Part shown: positions 16,836 to 28,170 of the stretch, one piece after another
Layout: every line of letters starts with the position of its first letter
How positions within the stretch are numbered: position 1 is the first letter of the stretch
Assembly: GCF_003201595.1 (NCBI RefSeq)
Contig: NZ_QJJS01000014.1
Coordinates: 1-64,000, forward strand
DNA: 64,000 bases
Source: Sphaerotilus hippei
GTDB taxonomy: Bacteria; Pseudomonadota; Gammaproteobacteria; Burkholderiales; Burkholderiaceae_C
Reading direction: 5' to 3'
The notes under the pieces: generated by a model
What the model was told of the DNA's origin: nothing
Seen by the model: only the letters and a program-made list of their open reading frames with translations
Database searches by the model: none
Position numbers and translations under genes: made by a program

Positions 16836-18278
16836 TCAGCCCGGAGCGGCCTGCTGCGGCAGCCGCAGTCCGATGGCCACCTGGCCGGCGTGCGAGCGGA
16901 CCTGGACGGTGCCGCCGTGCATGGTCGCGACCGCCTTCACGATGGCCAGGCCCAGCCCGGCGTGCTGGCCCTCGCGGCCGCGGGCCGCGTCGGCGCGGTA
17001 GAAGCGGTCGAACATGCGCCGCTGCGTCGACTCGTCCAGCGGCGGGCCGGGGTTGACGACCTCCAGCCGGACGGCGGATCCGTCCTGGCCGAGCTCGACG
17101 GTGACGGGGCCGGCCGGGTCGCCGTACTGCAGCGCATTGGCGATCAGGTTGGACAGCGCGCGCTTGAGCAGGCCCGGATTGACGAGCGCGCGGGCCTGGC
17201 CGTGCAGCACGACCTCGCGGCCCTGCTCCTCGAGCAGGGGCTCGAAGAACTCGAGGGTCTCGGTGGCCAGCACGCGCAGGTCGGTCGGCTGCAGGGTCAG
17301 GGCCTGCTCGCCATGGTCGGCCCGGGCCAGGAACAGCATGTCGCGCACCATGGTCGCCAGGCGCTCGGCGTCCTCGAGGTTGCCGGCCAGCACCTCGCGC
17401 AGGTCCTGCGCCTCACGAGGGCGGGACAGCGCCACCTGGGTCGCGCCGATCAGCGTCGTCAGCGGCGTGCGCAGCTCGTGGGCGACGTCGGCGTTGAAGG
17501 TCTGCATCTGCAGGAAGGCCTCCTGCAGCCGGTCCAGCGCACTGTTGAAGGCCCGCACCAGGGCATCGAGCTCGTCGGCCGCGTCCGGCAGCGGCAGCCG
17601 CAGCGACAGCTGCTGCGGCCCGATCGTGCTCGCGGCCTCGGACAGGCGGCGCACCGGCCGCAGCGTCCAGCGGGCCAGCGCCCCGCCCAGGAAGGCCATG
17701 GCCAGCGCACCGCTGAGCGAGACCGCGGCGATCAGCCAGGCAAAGCGCTCCAGCATGAAGCCGGCCCGCCCGACGTGGCTGCCCACGACCACCCGGACCC
17801 GGTCACCGGGCGGCAGGCCCGCCAGGTCCTTGCTGATCATCTGCAGCACCGCGCCGGGCGCCTTCGACACCACCGTCACCGCGGCCGCCTCGGCCGTCAG
17901 CGGTGTCCAGTCCGGCCCCGGCGCCACCGCCTCCAGCGCCGGGCGCGGCGCACTGCAGCCCGGGCGGCCCGCCTCGTCGCAGAAGACCCAGAAATGGGTC
18001 GACCGGTCGCTGCGGGCCAGCACCGCCAGCTCGGCCTCGATGCGCGGCCAGTGCGCCGCCACCGGTCCGCCGGCCCGCAGGCGGTCGACCATCTGCACGA
18101 CCAGCTCGAGCTTGATGCGCTGGGCGTGCCGGCGCTCGTGTTCGATGACCTCGCGCAGGTGCCCGTAGAGCACCGCGGCGCAGAGCCCGAACACCAGCAG
18201 CGACAGCGCCGCGAACAGCGCGGCCAGCCGCCCGGCGATCGAGCGGGGCAGTGGCAGCCGCTGCGCCAGCCCGGTCAT
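16836..18278 (-). CDS. Heavy-metal-type sensor histidine kinase (CusS/CopS-like)
   Basis: The chosen ATG gives 480 residues. There are two membrane segments (about 17-37 and 185-205) flanking a periplasmic domain, then a HAMP linker, the phosphoacceptor box [16 protein letters not shown] near residue 257 and an ATPase domain with N-box [12 protein letters not shown]-box MFDRFYRAD and G-box [10 protein letters not shown]. Layout and the [18 protein letters not shown] signature are those of the copper/silver kinase family. The ATG overlaps the response-regulator stop by four bases. Ligand specificity is inference; no metal-efflux gene is adjacent. Confidence 0.85.
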   Translation of the reverse strand: MTGLAQRLPLPRSIAGRLAALFAALSLLVFGLCAAVLYGHLREVIEHERRHAQRIKLELVVQMVDRLRAGGPVAAHWPRIEAELAVLARSDRSTHFWVFCDEAGRPGCSAPRPALEAVAPGPDWTPLTAEAAAVTVVSKAPGAVLQMISKDLAGLPPGDRVRVVVGSHVGRAGFMLERFAWLIAAVSLSGALAMAFLGGALARWTLRPVRRLSEAASTIGPQQLSLRLPLPDAADELDALVRAFNSALDRLQEAFLQMQTFNADVAHELRTPLTTLIGATQVALSRPREAQDLREVLAGNLEDAERLATMVRDMLFLARADHGEQALTLQPTDLRVLATETLEFFEPLLEEQGREVVLHGQARALVNPGLLKRALSNLIANALQYGDPAGPVTVELGQDGSAVRLEVVNPGPPLDESTQRRMFDRFYRADAARGREGQHAGLGLAIVKAVATMHGGTVQVRSHAGQVAIGLRLPQQAAPG

Positions 18279-18955
18279 GACGGCTCGTCGCGGCACTCGA
18301 GCACGTAACCCATGCCACGCACGGTGTGCAGCAGGCGCTGGGCATGGCCGTCGTCGATCTTCGCGCGCAGCCGCTTGATCGCGGCCTCGACCACGTTCAG
18401 GTCGCTGTCGAAGTGGATGTCCCAGACCAGCTCGGCCAGCACGGTCTTGGAGAGCACCTGGCCGCGGCGGCGCAGCAGCGTGGCCAGCAGCAGGAACTCC
18501 TTGGCCGTCAGCGCGATGCGCTGGCCGGCCCGCGAGGCCTGGCAGGACACCGGGTCGAGGCTGAGGTCGCCCAGCACCAGCGGCCCGGCCTCGCGCGGGG
18601 CGGCCCGCCGCACCAGCGCCTGCAGCCGCGCTACCAGTTCGGTGAAGGAGAAGGGCTTGACGAGGTAGTCGTCGGCCCCCTGCTGCAGGCCCTGGACCCG
18701 GTCGGCCACCCCGTCGCGCGCGGTCAGCATGATCACCGGCGTCTGGTGGGTGCGGCGCAGCTGCTGCAGCACCTGCAGGCCGTCCAGGCCCGGCAGCATG
18801 CCGTCGAGCACGATGACGTCGTAGTCGCCGGTGCTCGCCAGGTGCAGGCCCTCGAGGCCGTCGGCGGCGGTGTCGACCATGAAACCCTGCTCGCGCAGGC
18901 CGCGGCCGAGGTAGTTCAGCGCCCGCGCGTCGTCGTCGATGACCAGGAGTTTCAT
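18275..18955 (-). CDS. OmpR-family response regulator (CusR/CopR-like)
   Basis: The receiver domain begins MKLLVIDDDARAL with phosphoacceptor Asp in VIVLDGMLPGLDG near residue 51 and the conserved Lys in LVKPFSF. The C-terminal winged helix reads ALTAKEFLLLATLLRR and VVEAAIKRLRAKID. The start at 18955 (226 residues) is preferred; the frame continues a few codons upstream. It forms an operon with the kinase and is divergent to a ferric-reductase-like gene, with a perfect 20-bp palindrome between them that is the likely binding site. Confidence 0.88.
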   Translation of the reverse strand: MKLLVIDDDARALNYLGRGLREQGFMVDTAADGLEGLHLASTGDYDVIVLDGMLPGLDGLQVLQQLRRTHQTPVIMLTARDGVADRVQGLQQGADDYLVKPFSFTELVARLQALVRRAAPREAGPLVLGDLSLDPVSCQASRAGQRIALTAKEFLLLATLLRRRGQVLSKTVLAELVWDIHFDSDLNVVEAAIKRLRAKIDDGHAQRLLHTVRGMGYVLECRDEPS

Positions 18956-19010
18956 GGGAGCGGACCACGGTTGCGCATGGCCGGATTGTCGCGCCGCCAC
19001 ACGCCGGCGT

Positions 19011-19030
19011 GGCTGACAGGTCTGTCAGCC
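19011..19030. promoter_or_regulatory. Perfect palindrome between regulator and reductase genes
   Basis: GGCTGACAG and CTGTCAGCC form 9-bp perfect arms around GT. It lies 56 bases upstream of the response-regulator start and 85 bases upstream of the reductase start. The position suits an operator for the adjacent OmpR-type regulator acting on both divergent transcripts. Confidence 0.6.
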
Positions 19031-19114
19031 GGCGATCGGCATCGTGTCAGGCGCGCCTGCCTACGATGCAGTCTGATCATCCACCGATGCCCGGCCATCC
19101 GCAGGGTCCGCGCC

Positions 19115-20449
19115 ATGAAAGCCATCCAGCGTTTCTACCTCGTCTTCGCCGCCGCGCTGAGCGCGCTGTGGTGGCTCGCCGACTCGTCCTGGGTGGGCAG
19201 CGGCAACTACTTCGCCTGGCGCAGCGCCTTCACCAACCTGACCGGCGAGCTGGGCATCGCGGTGATGAGCGTGGCGATGGTGCTGGCGGTGCGCCCGCGC
19301 CGGGCCGAGCCCGGCCTGGGCGGCCTCGACAAGATGTACCGCCTGCACAAGTGGCTGGGCATCACCGGGCTGGTGCTGGCCATCGTGCACTGGGCGCTGG
19401 CCAAGTCGCCGCGCTACCTGATCGACCTGGGCTGGGTGACGCGGCCGGTGCGCCCGCCGCGCGCGCCGGAGTCCAACCCGGTGTTCCAGTTCTTCCGCGA
19501 GCAGCGCCACCTGGCCGAGACCATCGGTGAATACGCCTTCTACGCCGTTGTCGTGCTGCTGGCCCTGGCGCTGATCAAGCGCTTTCCGTACAAGGCCTTC
19601 TTCCGGACCCACCGCTGGATCGCCGTCGTCTACCTGGCCCTGGTGCTGCACTCGGTGCTGCTGATGCCCTTCGGCTGGTGGAGCGGGGCGCTCGGCCCGC
19701 TGATGACGCTGCTGATGGCCGCCGGCTCGGTCGCCGCGGTGGTGTCGCTGCGGCGCCGGGTCGGCATCGACCGGCAGGTGCAGGCCGAGGTCGACGCCGT
19801 CGAGTTCCACGAGGCCGCCCAGGTGCTGCAGGTCGACCTGCGCCTGCAGGGTCCCTGGGCCGGCCACCAGGCCGGGCAGTTCGCCTTCGTCGGCTTCGAC
19901 CCGGCCGAGGGCCCGCACCCCTACACCATCGCCTCGGCCTGGCAGGGCGACGGCCGCCTGCGTTTTGTCATCAAGGCGCTGGGCGACCACACCCGGGCGC
20001 TGCAGCGCAGCCTGAAGGTCGGCACCCGCTGCACCGTCGAGGGCCCCTACGGGCGCTTCGTGTTCGACGGCGCCGCCCGGCGCCAGATCTGGGTGGCCGG
20101 CGGCATCGGCATCACGCCCTTCCTGGCCCGCATGGCCGCGTGCGCCTCGGCGACCGGGACCGACGCGCCGGCGGTCGACCTGTTCTGGTCGGTGCGCAGC
20201 CTCGAGGACACGGTGCGCGCGCGGGTGCAGGCCAGCGCCGAGCGGGCCCGGGTGCGGCTGCACCTGATCGTCGACGACGGCGCGGGCCGCCTGGACGCCG
20301 ACCGCATCACCGCCGCGGTGCCCGACTGGCAGGGCGCGGACGTCTGGTTCTGCGGCCCGGCCGGCTTCGGGCGGGCGCTGCGCCGCGCCTTCGGCCGCCT
20401 CGGACTGGGCTCGGGGCGTTTCCACCAGGAACTGTTCCAGATGCGCTGA
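19115..20449 (+). CDS. Ferric-reductase-like membrane oxidoreductase (ferredoxin reductase family)
   Basis: The 444-residue protein has about six N-terminal membrane helices with paired histidines suited to haem (LHKWLGITGLVLAIVHW; THRWIAVVYLALVLHS). A cytoplasmic FAD/NAD(P)H module follows: the flavin-binding HPYTIASAW near residue 270, GPYG, the NAD-binding AGGIGITPFLARM near 330 and the terminal VWFCGPAGFG. It should move electrons from NAD(P)H across the membrane, for example to ferric iron or cupric copper. The gene is divergent to a copper-type two-component system, its probable regulator. Confidence 0.83.
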   Translation: MKAIQRFYLVFAAALSALWWLADSSWVGSGNYFAWRSAFTNLTGELGIAVMSVAMVLAVRPRRAEPGLGGLDKMYRLHKWLGITGLVLAIVHWALAKSPRYLIDLGWVTRPVRPPRAPESNPVFQFFREQRHLAETIGEYAFYAVVVLLALALIKRFPYKAFFRTHRWIAVVYLALVLHSVLLMPFGWWSGALGPLMTLLMAAGSVAAVVSLRRRVGIDRQVQAEVDAVEFHEAAQVLQVDLRLQGPWAGHQAGQFAFVGFDPAEGPHPYTIASAWQGDGRLRFVIKALGDHTRALQRSLKVGTRCTVEGPYGRFVFDGAARRQIWVAGGIGITPFLARMAACASATGTDAPAVDLFWSVRSLEDTVRARVQASAERARVRLHLIVDDGAGRLDADRITAAVPDWQGADVWFCGPAGFGRALRRAFGRLGLGSGRFHQELFQMR

Positions 20450-20464
20450 GCCGGGACGGCCGCA

Positions 20465-21811
20465 TTGCGCGACACTGCGGGTCCCGACCCGCTTGCCGAC
20501 CCTGCCGCCTTGGACTCCTCCCGCACCACCTCCCACCTCGCCACGCTGCCCAACGGCCTGCGTGTGGTCACCCTCACGATGCCCTGGCGCCAGACCACCA
20601 GCCTGAGCGTGTTCATCCGCACCGGCGGCCTGCACGAGTCGCGCCGGCTGTCGGGCATCAGCCACGTGGTGGAGCACATGGCCTTCAAGGGCACGGCCAC
20701 GCGCGACTGCCAGCGCATCAACCTCGACGCCGAGCGCCTGGGCGCCGAGGTCAACGCCCACACCGACAAGGACCACACCGCCTTCCACATCGAGGGGCTG
20801 CCGGGCGACCTGGGCACCTTCGTGCCGCTGCTGGCCGACATCGTGCTGCACAGCACCTTCCCGGCCGACGAGCTCGAGCGCGAGCGCCAGGTCATCCTGC
20901 ACGAGCTCACCGAGGTGGAGGAGGACCCGGCGGCCGTGGCCTTCCAGCTCTTCGACCGGGCCGCCTACGGCATGAGCCACCCGGCCGGCCAGCCCGTGAT
21001 CGGCCGCCGCGCCAACATCGAGCGCTTCAGCCGCGACGAGCTGCTGGCCTACGTGGGCCGCCAGTACAGCGCCGCCAACGTGGTCGTCGCCGCGGCCGGC
21101 CCGATCGACGACCCGGCGCCCTTCGTGCGGGCGGTCGAGGCCGCCTTCGGCACGATGCCCGGCGGCAGCGCCAACACCGTGCAGCCGGCGGCCTGGGTGG
21201 GCGGGCTGAAGGTGCGCCGCATGGCCGGCTGCTCGCAGTGCCACGCGGTGCTGGGCTACGAGACGCCGCTGCTGGCCGACGAGCACCATGTCGCCCATGT
21301 GCTGGCGGCCGCGCTGCTGGGCGAGGGCATGAGCTCGCCGCTGCTCGACCAGATCCGCGAACGCCGCGGCCTGGCCTATTTCGTCGGCTGCTCGGCCGAC
21401 GTGCTGCCGTTCACCGGCCAGTTCATCATCGACGCGGCCACCGCCCCCGAGCAGGCCGAGGAACTGTTCGTCGAGGTCGCCCGGCTGCTGCGCCAGCATG
21501 CCGACGAGCCCATCGACCCGGTCGGCCTGGAGCGCGCCCGCCGGCAGCTGACCGTGCGCGCGCTGCGGGCGCTCGAGCAGCCCTCGCGCCGCCTCGAGGT
21601 CGCCGCCCAGGACCTCTTCACGCTCGGCCGGCTGCGCGATCCGCAGGACGGGCTGCGGCGGCTGGAGGCGGTGACGGCGGCCGAGGTGCAGGCGGTGTTC
21701 CGGCAACTGCTGGACAGCCCCGCGGCGGTGGCCCTGGCCGGCCGCGTGCCGGCCCGGGCCCGCGAGCGGGCGCAGGCCCTGTTCGTCGACCGGGTGGACA
21801 CGCCGGCCTGA
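20465..21811 (+). CDS. M16-family zinc peptidase, single-domain type
   Basis: The 448-residue protein has the inverted zinc motif H67-x2-E70-H71 (SHVVEHMAFKG) and the downstream Glu ligand in ERERQVILHELTEVEED near residue 145. The C-terminal half shows the M16C domain with RERRGLAYFVGC. Homologues act as processing peptidases or PqqF-like enzymes; the substrate here is unknown. The only start available close to the domain is a TTG at 20465, 15 bases after the reductase stop, so translation may be coupled. No signal peptide is seen, so it is probably cytoplasmic. Confidence 0.83.
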   Translation: MRDTAGPDPLADPAALDSSRTTSHLATLPNGLRVVTLTMPWRQTTSLSVFIRTGGLHESRRLSGISHVVEHMAFKGTATRDCQRINLDAERLGAEVNAHTDKDHTAFHIEGLPGDLGTFVPLLADIVLHSTFPADELERERQVILHELTEVEEDPAAVAFQLFDRAAYGMSHPAGQPVIGRRANIERFSRDELLAYVGRQYSAANVVVAAAGPIDDPAPFVRAVEAAFGTMPGGSANTVQPAAWVGGLKVRRMAGCSQCHAVLGYETPLLADEHHVAHVLAAALLGEGMSSPLLDQIRERRGLAYFVGCSADVLPFTGQFIIDAATAPEQAEELFVEVARLLRQHADEPIDPVGLERARRQLTVRALRALEQPSRRLEVAAQDLFTLGRLRDPQDGLRRLEAVTAAEVQAVFRQLLDSPAAVALAGRVPARARERAQALFVDRVDTPA

Positions 21812-21912
21812 GGGCGGCGCCGGTTGACTTTCCGCCGGCCCGCGCCACCATCGGCGCCTGAGCTGCGGCCGCGAGGCTGCGGTGCATGGACCACCGCCCG
21901 AGGAGCGCACCG

Positions 21913-22401
21913 ATGCCTGACGCCCAGCCTGCCACCGCCGAACCCACCGACCTGGTCATCTCGCGCCTGCTGCGGGCGCCACGCGCCGCGCTGTGGCGGG
22001 CCTGGAGCGATCCCGGGCTGCTCGCGCAATGGTGGTGTCCCCGGCCCTGGACCACCGAGGTGCGCGCCTTCGACCTGCGCCCCGGCGGGGCCTTCCACAC
22101 CTTCATGCGGGGCCCCGACGGCGGCAGCAGCGACAACCCGGGCAGCTTCCTGGACGTGGTGCCGCAGCAGCGCCTGGTGATGACCTCGATGCTGCTGGCC
22201 GACGGTCGGCCCGCCACCCCGTGGATGGCCATGACGGCCGTCATCACGCTGGCCGACGAGGGCGAGGGCTGCACGCGCTACACCGCCACCGTGATGCATC
22301 CCGACGCGGCCACCCGCGACCGCCACGCCGACATGGGCTTCTTCGAGGGCTGGAACCTGTGCATCGACCAGCTCGAGGCCCTCGCGCAGCAGCTGGACTG
22401 A
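21913..22401 (+). CDS. SRPBCC/AHSA1-type ligand-binding protein
   Basis: The 162-residue protein has the START/Bet v1-like AHSA1 pattern: VISRLLRAPRAALWRAWSDPGLLAQWWCP at the N-terminus, GGAFHTFMRGPDG in the middle and the C-terminal helix FFEGWNLCIDQLEAL. Such domains bind hydrophobic ligands or Hsp90; no catalytic role is implied. The start is chosen because AGGAG lies about nine bases upstream. It converges with nifE, whose stop is 19 bases away, and has no evident tie to nitrogen fixation. Confidence 0.8.
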   Translation: MPDAQPATAEPTDLVISRLLRAPRAALWRAWSDPGLLAQWWCPRPWTTEVRAFDLRPGGAFHTFMRGPDGGSSDNPGSFLDVVPQQRLVMTSMLLADGRPATPWMAMTAVITLADEGEGCTRYTATVMHPDAATRDRHADMGFFEGWNLCIDQLEALAQQLD

Positions 22402-22420
22402 CGCCGGCGGGCCGGTCCGG

Positions 22421-23872
22421 TCAGGCCGGCGCCACCTCGGCGGCCAGCTGATCGGCGCTCTGCTCGACCAGCAGCGGATCGAAGGTCTCCCAGGGCGCGG
22501 GGGTGCGCACCTCGCGCCACATCGGGTTGAAGAGCGCCTTGTCGATCTCGGCAATCATCGTGATCATGCCCTCGTAGCCGGCGAAGGCGTGGTGGCGCTC
22601 CTGGTTGATGTCCATCCAGGGCATGCGGGCCTTCAGCGCGACGAACTGGCTGCGCCCGCCGCTGAGCATGATGTCGGCCTTGGCGTCACGCAGCATCGCG
22701 TACATCTGGCGCGGCGTCATGTCGTCGATCATGTGGGCGTCGGCGTCCTCGCCCATGATCTCCTTGAGCTTCTGCTTGTCTTCCTTGGTCGATTTCTTGA
22801 CGCTGGTGCCGACCACCTCGAGGCCGGCCTCCTGCAGCGCCGAGACCACCGACCAGCTCTTCACGCCACCGGTGATCAGCAGCACCTTCTTGCCCTGCAG
22901 CCGCTCCCGGTAGGCGCGGATGCGCTCCCAGGCACGCGCCTCCTCGGCGGCGATCAGGGCTTCGGTGCGGTCCTTCAGGTCGGCCGGCGCGCCGGTCTGG
23001 ACCAGCAGCCGCGCGATCTCGCGCAGCGTCTCGCTCATGTCGCCGATGCCGTAGAACGAGCCTTCGAAGTAGGGGATGCCCCAGCGCTTCTCCATCTTGG
23101 TGGCGATGTTGATCATCGACTTGGAGCACACCATCATGTTGGCCTTGGCGCGGTGCGCCGAGGCCACTTCGGCGTAGCGGCCGTCGCCCGAGATGCAGCT
23201 GAGGATGCGCACGCCCAGCGCGTCGAGCAGCGGCTTGATCTGCCAGAGCTCGCCGCTCAGGTTGTATTCGCCGATGATGTTGATGTCGTACGGCGTGGTG
23301 TATTCGGGCTCCATCGTGCCGACCACGTAGTCAAGCAGCGCCTCGGCGCCGAGCTTGTTGCCCAGGTTCTTCGGCCCGGCGAACCCCGGCGCGTTGACCG
23401 GGATCACCGGCTTGCCGAACTTCTCGGCCGCGCGCTTGCACACCGCCTCGATGTCGTCGCCGATCAGGCCGGTCACGCAGGTCTGGTAGACGAAGATCGC
23501 CGGCGGATCGACCTTGTCGATGATCTCGCGGATGGCCTTGAACAGGCGCTTCTCGGCGCCGTAGATGACGTCGAGCTCGTTGATGTCGGTGGTGAAGCCG
23601 GTGCGGTAGGTCGAGGCGCCGCTTGAGGCGCTGTGGCGGTTGTCCCAGCTGTTGCCTTCGCAGGCGATCGGTCCGTGCACCAGATGGGCCACGTCGACGA
23701 TGGGCTGCAGCGCGATCTTGGCGCCGTCGAAGGCGCAGCCGCCGGCCGCCGCACCCGGCGTCAGCTGCTTGGTGCAGCCCTTCTTGCGCTCCTTCTCGGA
23801 CTTGCCCTGGTTCTTGTCGCAACCGGGCTCGTCGAAGACGTCGGCAATCTTGGCGTTCAGCGAAGCGGACAT
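22421..23872 (-). CDS. nifE: Nitrogenase cofactor scaffold subunit NifE
   Basis: At 483 residues this is the alpha-like subunit of the NifEN scaffold. The N-terminal KGCTKQLTPGAAAGGCAFDGAK and HLVHGPIACEGNSWDNR hold cluster-ligating cysteines, with the third in [14 protein letters not shown]. The marker NLSGELWQIKPLLDALG and the RSQFVALKARMPWMDINQERHHAFAGYEG region are NifE-like. It is monocistronic here and driven by its own sigma-54 promoter, whereas nifN sits 5.7 kb away in another operon; normally the two are adjacent as nifENX. Confidence 0.95.
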   Translation of the reverse strand: MSASLNAKIADVFDEPGCDKNQGKSEKERKKGCTKQLTPGAAAGGCAFDGAKIALQPIVDVAHLVHGPIACEGNSWDNRHSASSGASTYRTGFTTDINELDVIYGAEKRLFKAIREIIDKVDPPAIFVYQTCVTGLIGDDIEAVCKRAAEKFGKPVIPVNAPGFAGPKNLGNKLGAEALLDYVVGTMEPEYTTPYDINIIGEYNLSGELWQIKPLLDALGVRILSCISGDGRYAEVASAHRAKANMMVCSKSMINIATKMEKRWGIPYFEGSFYGIGDMSETLREIARLLVQTGAPADLKDRTEALIAAEEARAWERIRAYRERLQGKKVLLITGGVKSWSVVSALQEAGLEVVGTSVKKSTKEDKQKLKEIMGEDADAHMIDDMTPRQMYAMLRDAKADIMLSGGRSQFVALKARMPWMDINQERHHAFAGYEGMITMIAEIDKALFNPMWREVRTPAPWETFDPLLVEQSADQLAAEVAPA

Positions 23873-23907
23873 GCGGGGCCTCCGGGGGTTGGCGTTGCCA
23901 CAGGCGT

Positions 23908-23926
23908 TTGCAGAATCGGTGCCAGC
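23908..23926 (-). promoter_or_regulatory. Sigma-54 promoter of nifE
   Basis: The minus strand reads CTGGCACCGATTCTGCA with TGGCAC at -24 and CTGCA at -12; GG and GC are exactly 10 bases apart. The inferred start of transcription near 23898 gives a leader of about 26 bases. Confidence 0.8.
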
Positions 23927-23952
23927 CGGCCCGCCCGCCGCAGGTCCTTTCG

Positions 23953-24006
23953 AATCAAGGGCTTGCGCGGCCTGTCCGCCCTCGTCAGGATGGCGGGTTC
24001 ACGACA
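23953..24006. promoter_or_regulatory. IHF site and probable NifA enhancer of nifE
   Basis: AATCAAGGGCTTG at 23953-23965 matches the IHF consensus WATCAA-N4-TTR exactly. TGG-N10-ACA at 23991-24006 differs from the NifA enhancer by one base and lies about 100 bases upstream of the inferred nifE start of transcription, with the IHF site between enhancer and promoter, the classical arrangement. Confidence 0.5.
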
Positions 24007-24114
24007 AAGCCGACACGATCGGGCAGGCGGGGCAGGCTCCGGTCCGTGTTCAGCGCCGGTTCATGCCCGATCGTGATGATGACGCCACCGACACCACTCA
24101 CCGAGCGACACCCC

Positions 24115-24279
24115 ATGAACACCGATCTGCACTTCTTCCTGTCCCGCCTGGCCGGGGTCATTGCCCTGACCCTCGTTCCGGTCGTGCTGACGGCCTTCAT
24201 CTCCATGCCGCTGAACCTGAACCATCACCCGGGCGAAGCGGCGACGGCATCGGGCCGCGGACTGCTGCACATGACCTGA
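24115..24279 (+). CDS. Small single-span membrane protein, 54 residues
   Basis: The ATG at 24115 opens a 54-codon frame. The product has a polar start (MNTDLHFFLSRLAG), one hydrophobic segment (VIALTLVPVVLTAFISM) and a His/Gly-containing tail (NLNHHPGEAATASGRGLLHMT). I do not recognise a family. The gene is divergent from nifE, sharing its regulatory region, and its stop is eight bases before the end of the convergent P-type ATPase gene. No convincing sigma-54 promoter faces it. Coding is supported by sensible composition and the clean hydrophobic segment only. Confidence 0.5.
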   Translation: MNTDLHFFLSRLAGVIALTLVPVVLTAFISMPLNLNHHPGEAATASGRGLLHMT

Positions 24280-24286
24280 TGCCGCT

Positions 24287-26944
<2,658 letters not shown>

Positions 26945-27057
26945 AGACCCCGTGACCTCGAGCCCGGCCCGGGCCCGATGCTTGAGCTGCGTCAGGCCAG
27001 CGCCCCGCGCACGACGCGCACTACGATGTGCACTTCTCCCTCACCCCGGAACCTCCC

Positions 27058-27339
27058 ATGAAAGCCATCTGGAACGGCGTCACCGTGGCCGAGAGCGACG
27101 ACACCGTCGTCATCGAAGGCAACCACTACTTCCCGGCCTCGGCCGTGAAGCCCGAATACCTGCTGCCCAGCAACCTGCGCACGATGTGCTCGTGGAAGGG
27201 CGAGTGCCGCTACCACAACCTCTTCGTCAACGGCGACGTCAACCCCGACGCGGTCTGGCACTACCCCGAGCCGCGCGAGGCCGCCGAGCAGATCCGGGGC
27301 CGCATGGCGTTCTGGAAGGGCGTGCGCATCGAGGAATGA
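27058..27339 (+). CDS. DUF427 protein
   Basis: The 93-residue protein matches the compact beta-fold DUF427 family: MKAIWNGVTVAESDDTVVIEG at the start, NHYFPASAV in the middle and the typical TMCSWKGECRYHNL motif with two cysteines, then WHYPEPREAAEQIRGRMAFWKGV. The family is widespread and of unknown function. The ATG at 27058 is preferred over an in-frame codon 30 bases upstream because homologues begin with this Met. It is an isolated gene between the P-type ATPase and map. Confidence 0.85.
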   Translation: MKAIWNGVTVAESDDTVVIEGNHYFPASAVKPEYLLPSNLRTMCSWKGECRYHNLFVNGDVNPDAVWHYPEPREAAEQIRGRMAFWKGVRIEE

Positions 27340-27378
27340 GCCGCGCGGCGGGACCGCGCGGCCGCCGCGCCACCCGGC

Positions 27379-28170
27379 TCAGCCGATGGCCGCGTAGTCA
27401 CCCAGCCCGTCGGGCCACGCGGTCAGGAGCTCGAAGCCCCCGGGCGTCACGGCGACCATGTGCTCCCATTGCGCGGAGAGCGAATGGTCACGCGTCACCA
27501 CGGTCCAGCCGTCGGCCAGCTCCTTCACCGCCCGCTTGCCGGCGTTGATCATCGGCTCGATGGTGAAGACCATGCCCGGCTCCAGGCGCAGGCCCTGGCC
27601 GGCCTGGCCGTAGTGGCAGACCTGGGGCGCGTCGTGGTAGACCTGCCCGATGCCGTGCCCGCAGTACTCGTGCACGACGCTGAAGCCCGCACGATGGGCG
27701 ACGTCCTGGATGGCCGCCCCGACATCGCCGAGCGTGGCGCCGGGGCGCACCTTCAGGATGCCCGCGCGCATGGCCTCGTAGGTCGTGTTCACCAGGCGCC
27801 GCGCCAGCGGGCCGGGCTCGCCGACGAAGTACATGCGGCTGGTGTCGCCGTACCAGCCGTCCTTGATGATCGCCACGTCGAGGTTGAGGATGTCGCCCTT
27901 CCTCAGGATCTTGGCCGCCGACGGGATGCCGTGGCAGACCACGTGGTTGACCGACGCGCACACCGTCTTGGGGAAGCCGTGGTAGCCGACGTTGGCCGGG
28001 ATCACCTTCAGCTCGTCGACGATGAAGTCGTGGCAGATCCGGTCCAGCTCCTCGGTGCTCACGCCGGGGCGGACGTGCGGCGTGATCATGCTCAGCACGA
28101 GGGCGGCCAGCCGGCCGGCCTCACGGGCCAGCGCGATCTCGGCGGGCGAACGCAGGGTCACCTTCTTCAT
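27379..28170 (-). CDS. map: Type I methionine aminopeptidase
   Basis: This 263-residue enzyme removes the initiator methionine. The five metal ligands are visible: Asp in LNLDVAIIKDGWYGDTSRMYFVG (two Asp), His in YCGHGIGQVYHDAP, Glu in FTIEPMINAG and the late Glu in QWEHMVAVT. The substrate His in VNHVVCHGIPS is present. It starts within the stop of a ParD-like gene (ATGA overlap). This pairing of a second map gene with a ParD-like gene is seen in many proteobacteria; whether it serves a special substrate set is unknown. Confidence 0.92.
   Translation of the reverse strand: MKKVTLRSPAEIALAREAGRLAALVLSMITPHVRPGVSTEELDRICHDFIVDELKVIPANVGYHGFPKTVCASVNHVVCHGIPSAAKILRKGDILNLDVAIIKDGWYGDTSRMYFVGEPGPLARRLVNTTYEAMRAGILKVRPGATLGDVGAAIQDVAHRAGFSVVHEYCGHGIGQVYHDAPQVCHYGQAGQGLRLEPGMVFTIEPMINAGKRAVKELADGWTVVTRDHSLSAQWEHMVAVTPGGFELLTAWPDGLGDYAAIG

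Noticed and set aside
19061-21910. 949-codon minus-strand frame opposite the reductase and M16 genes
   Set aside because: Low-complexity Gly/Ala/Arg/Gln product without recognisable domains; the plus strand carries two well-defined proteins.
24041-24054. GG-N10-GC sequence upstream of the small membrane gene
   Set aside because: The -24 box is CCGGTC and the -12 box CAGC; only the dinucleotides match, which occurs often by chance in GC-rich DNA.
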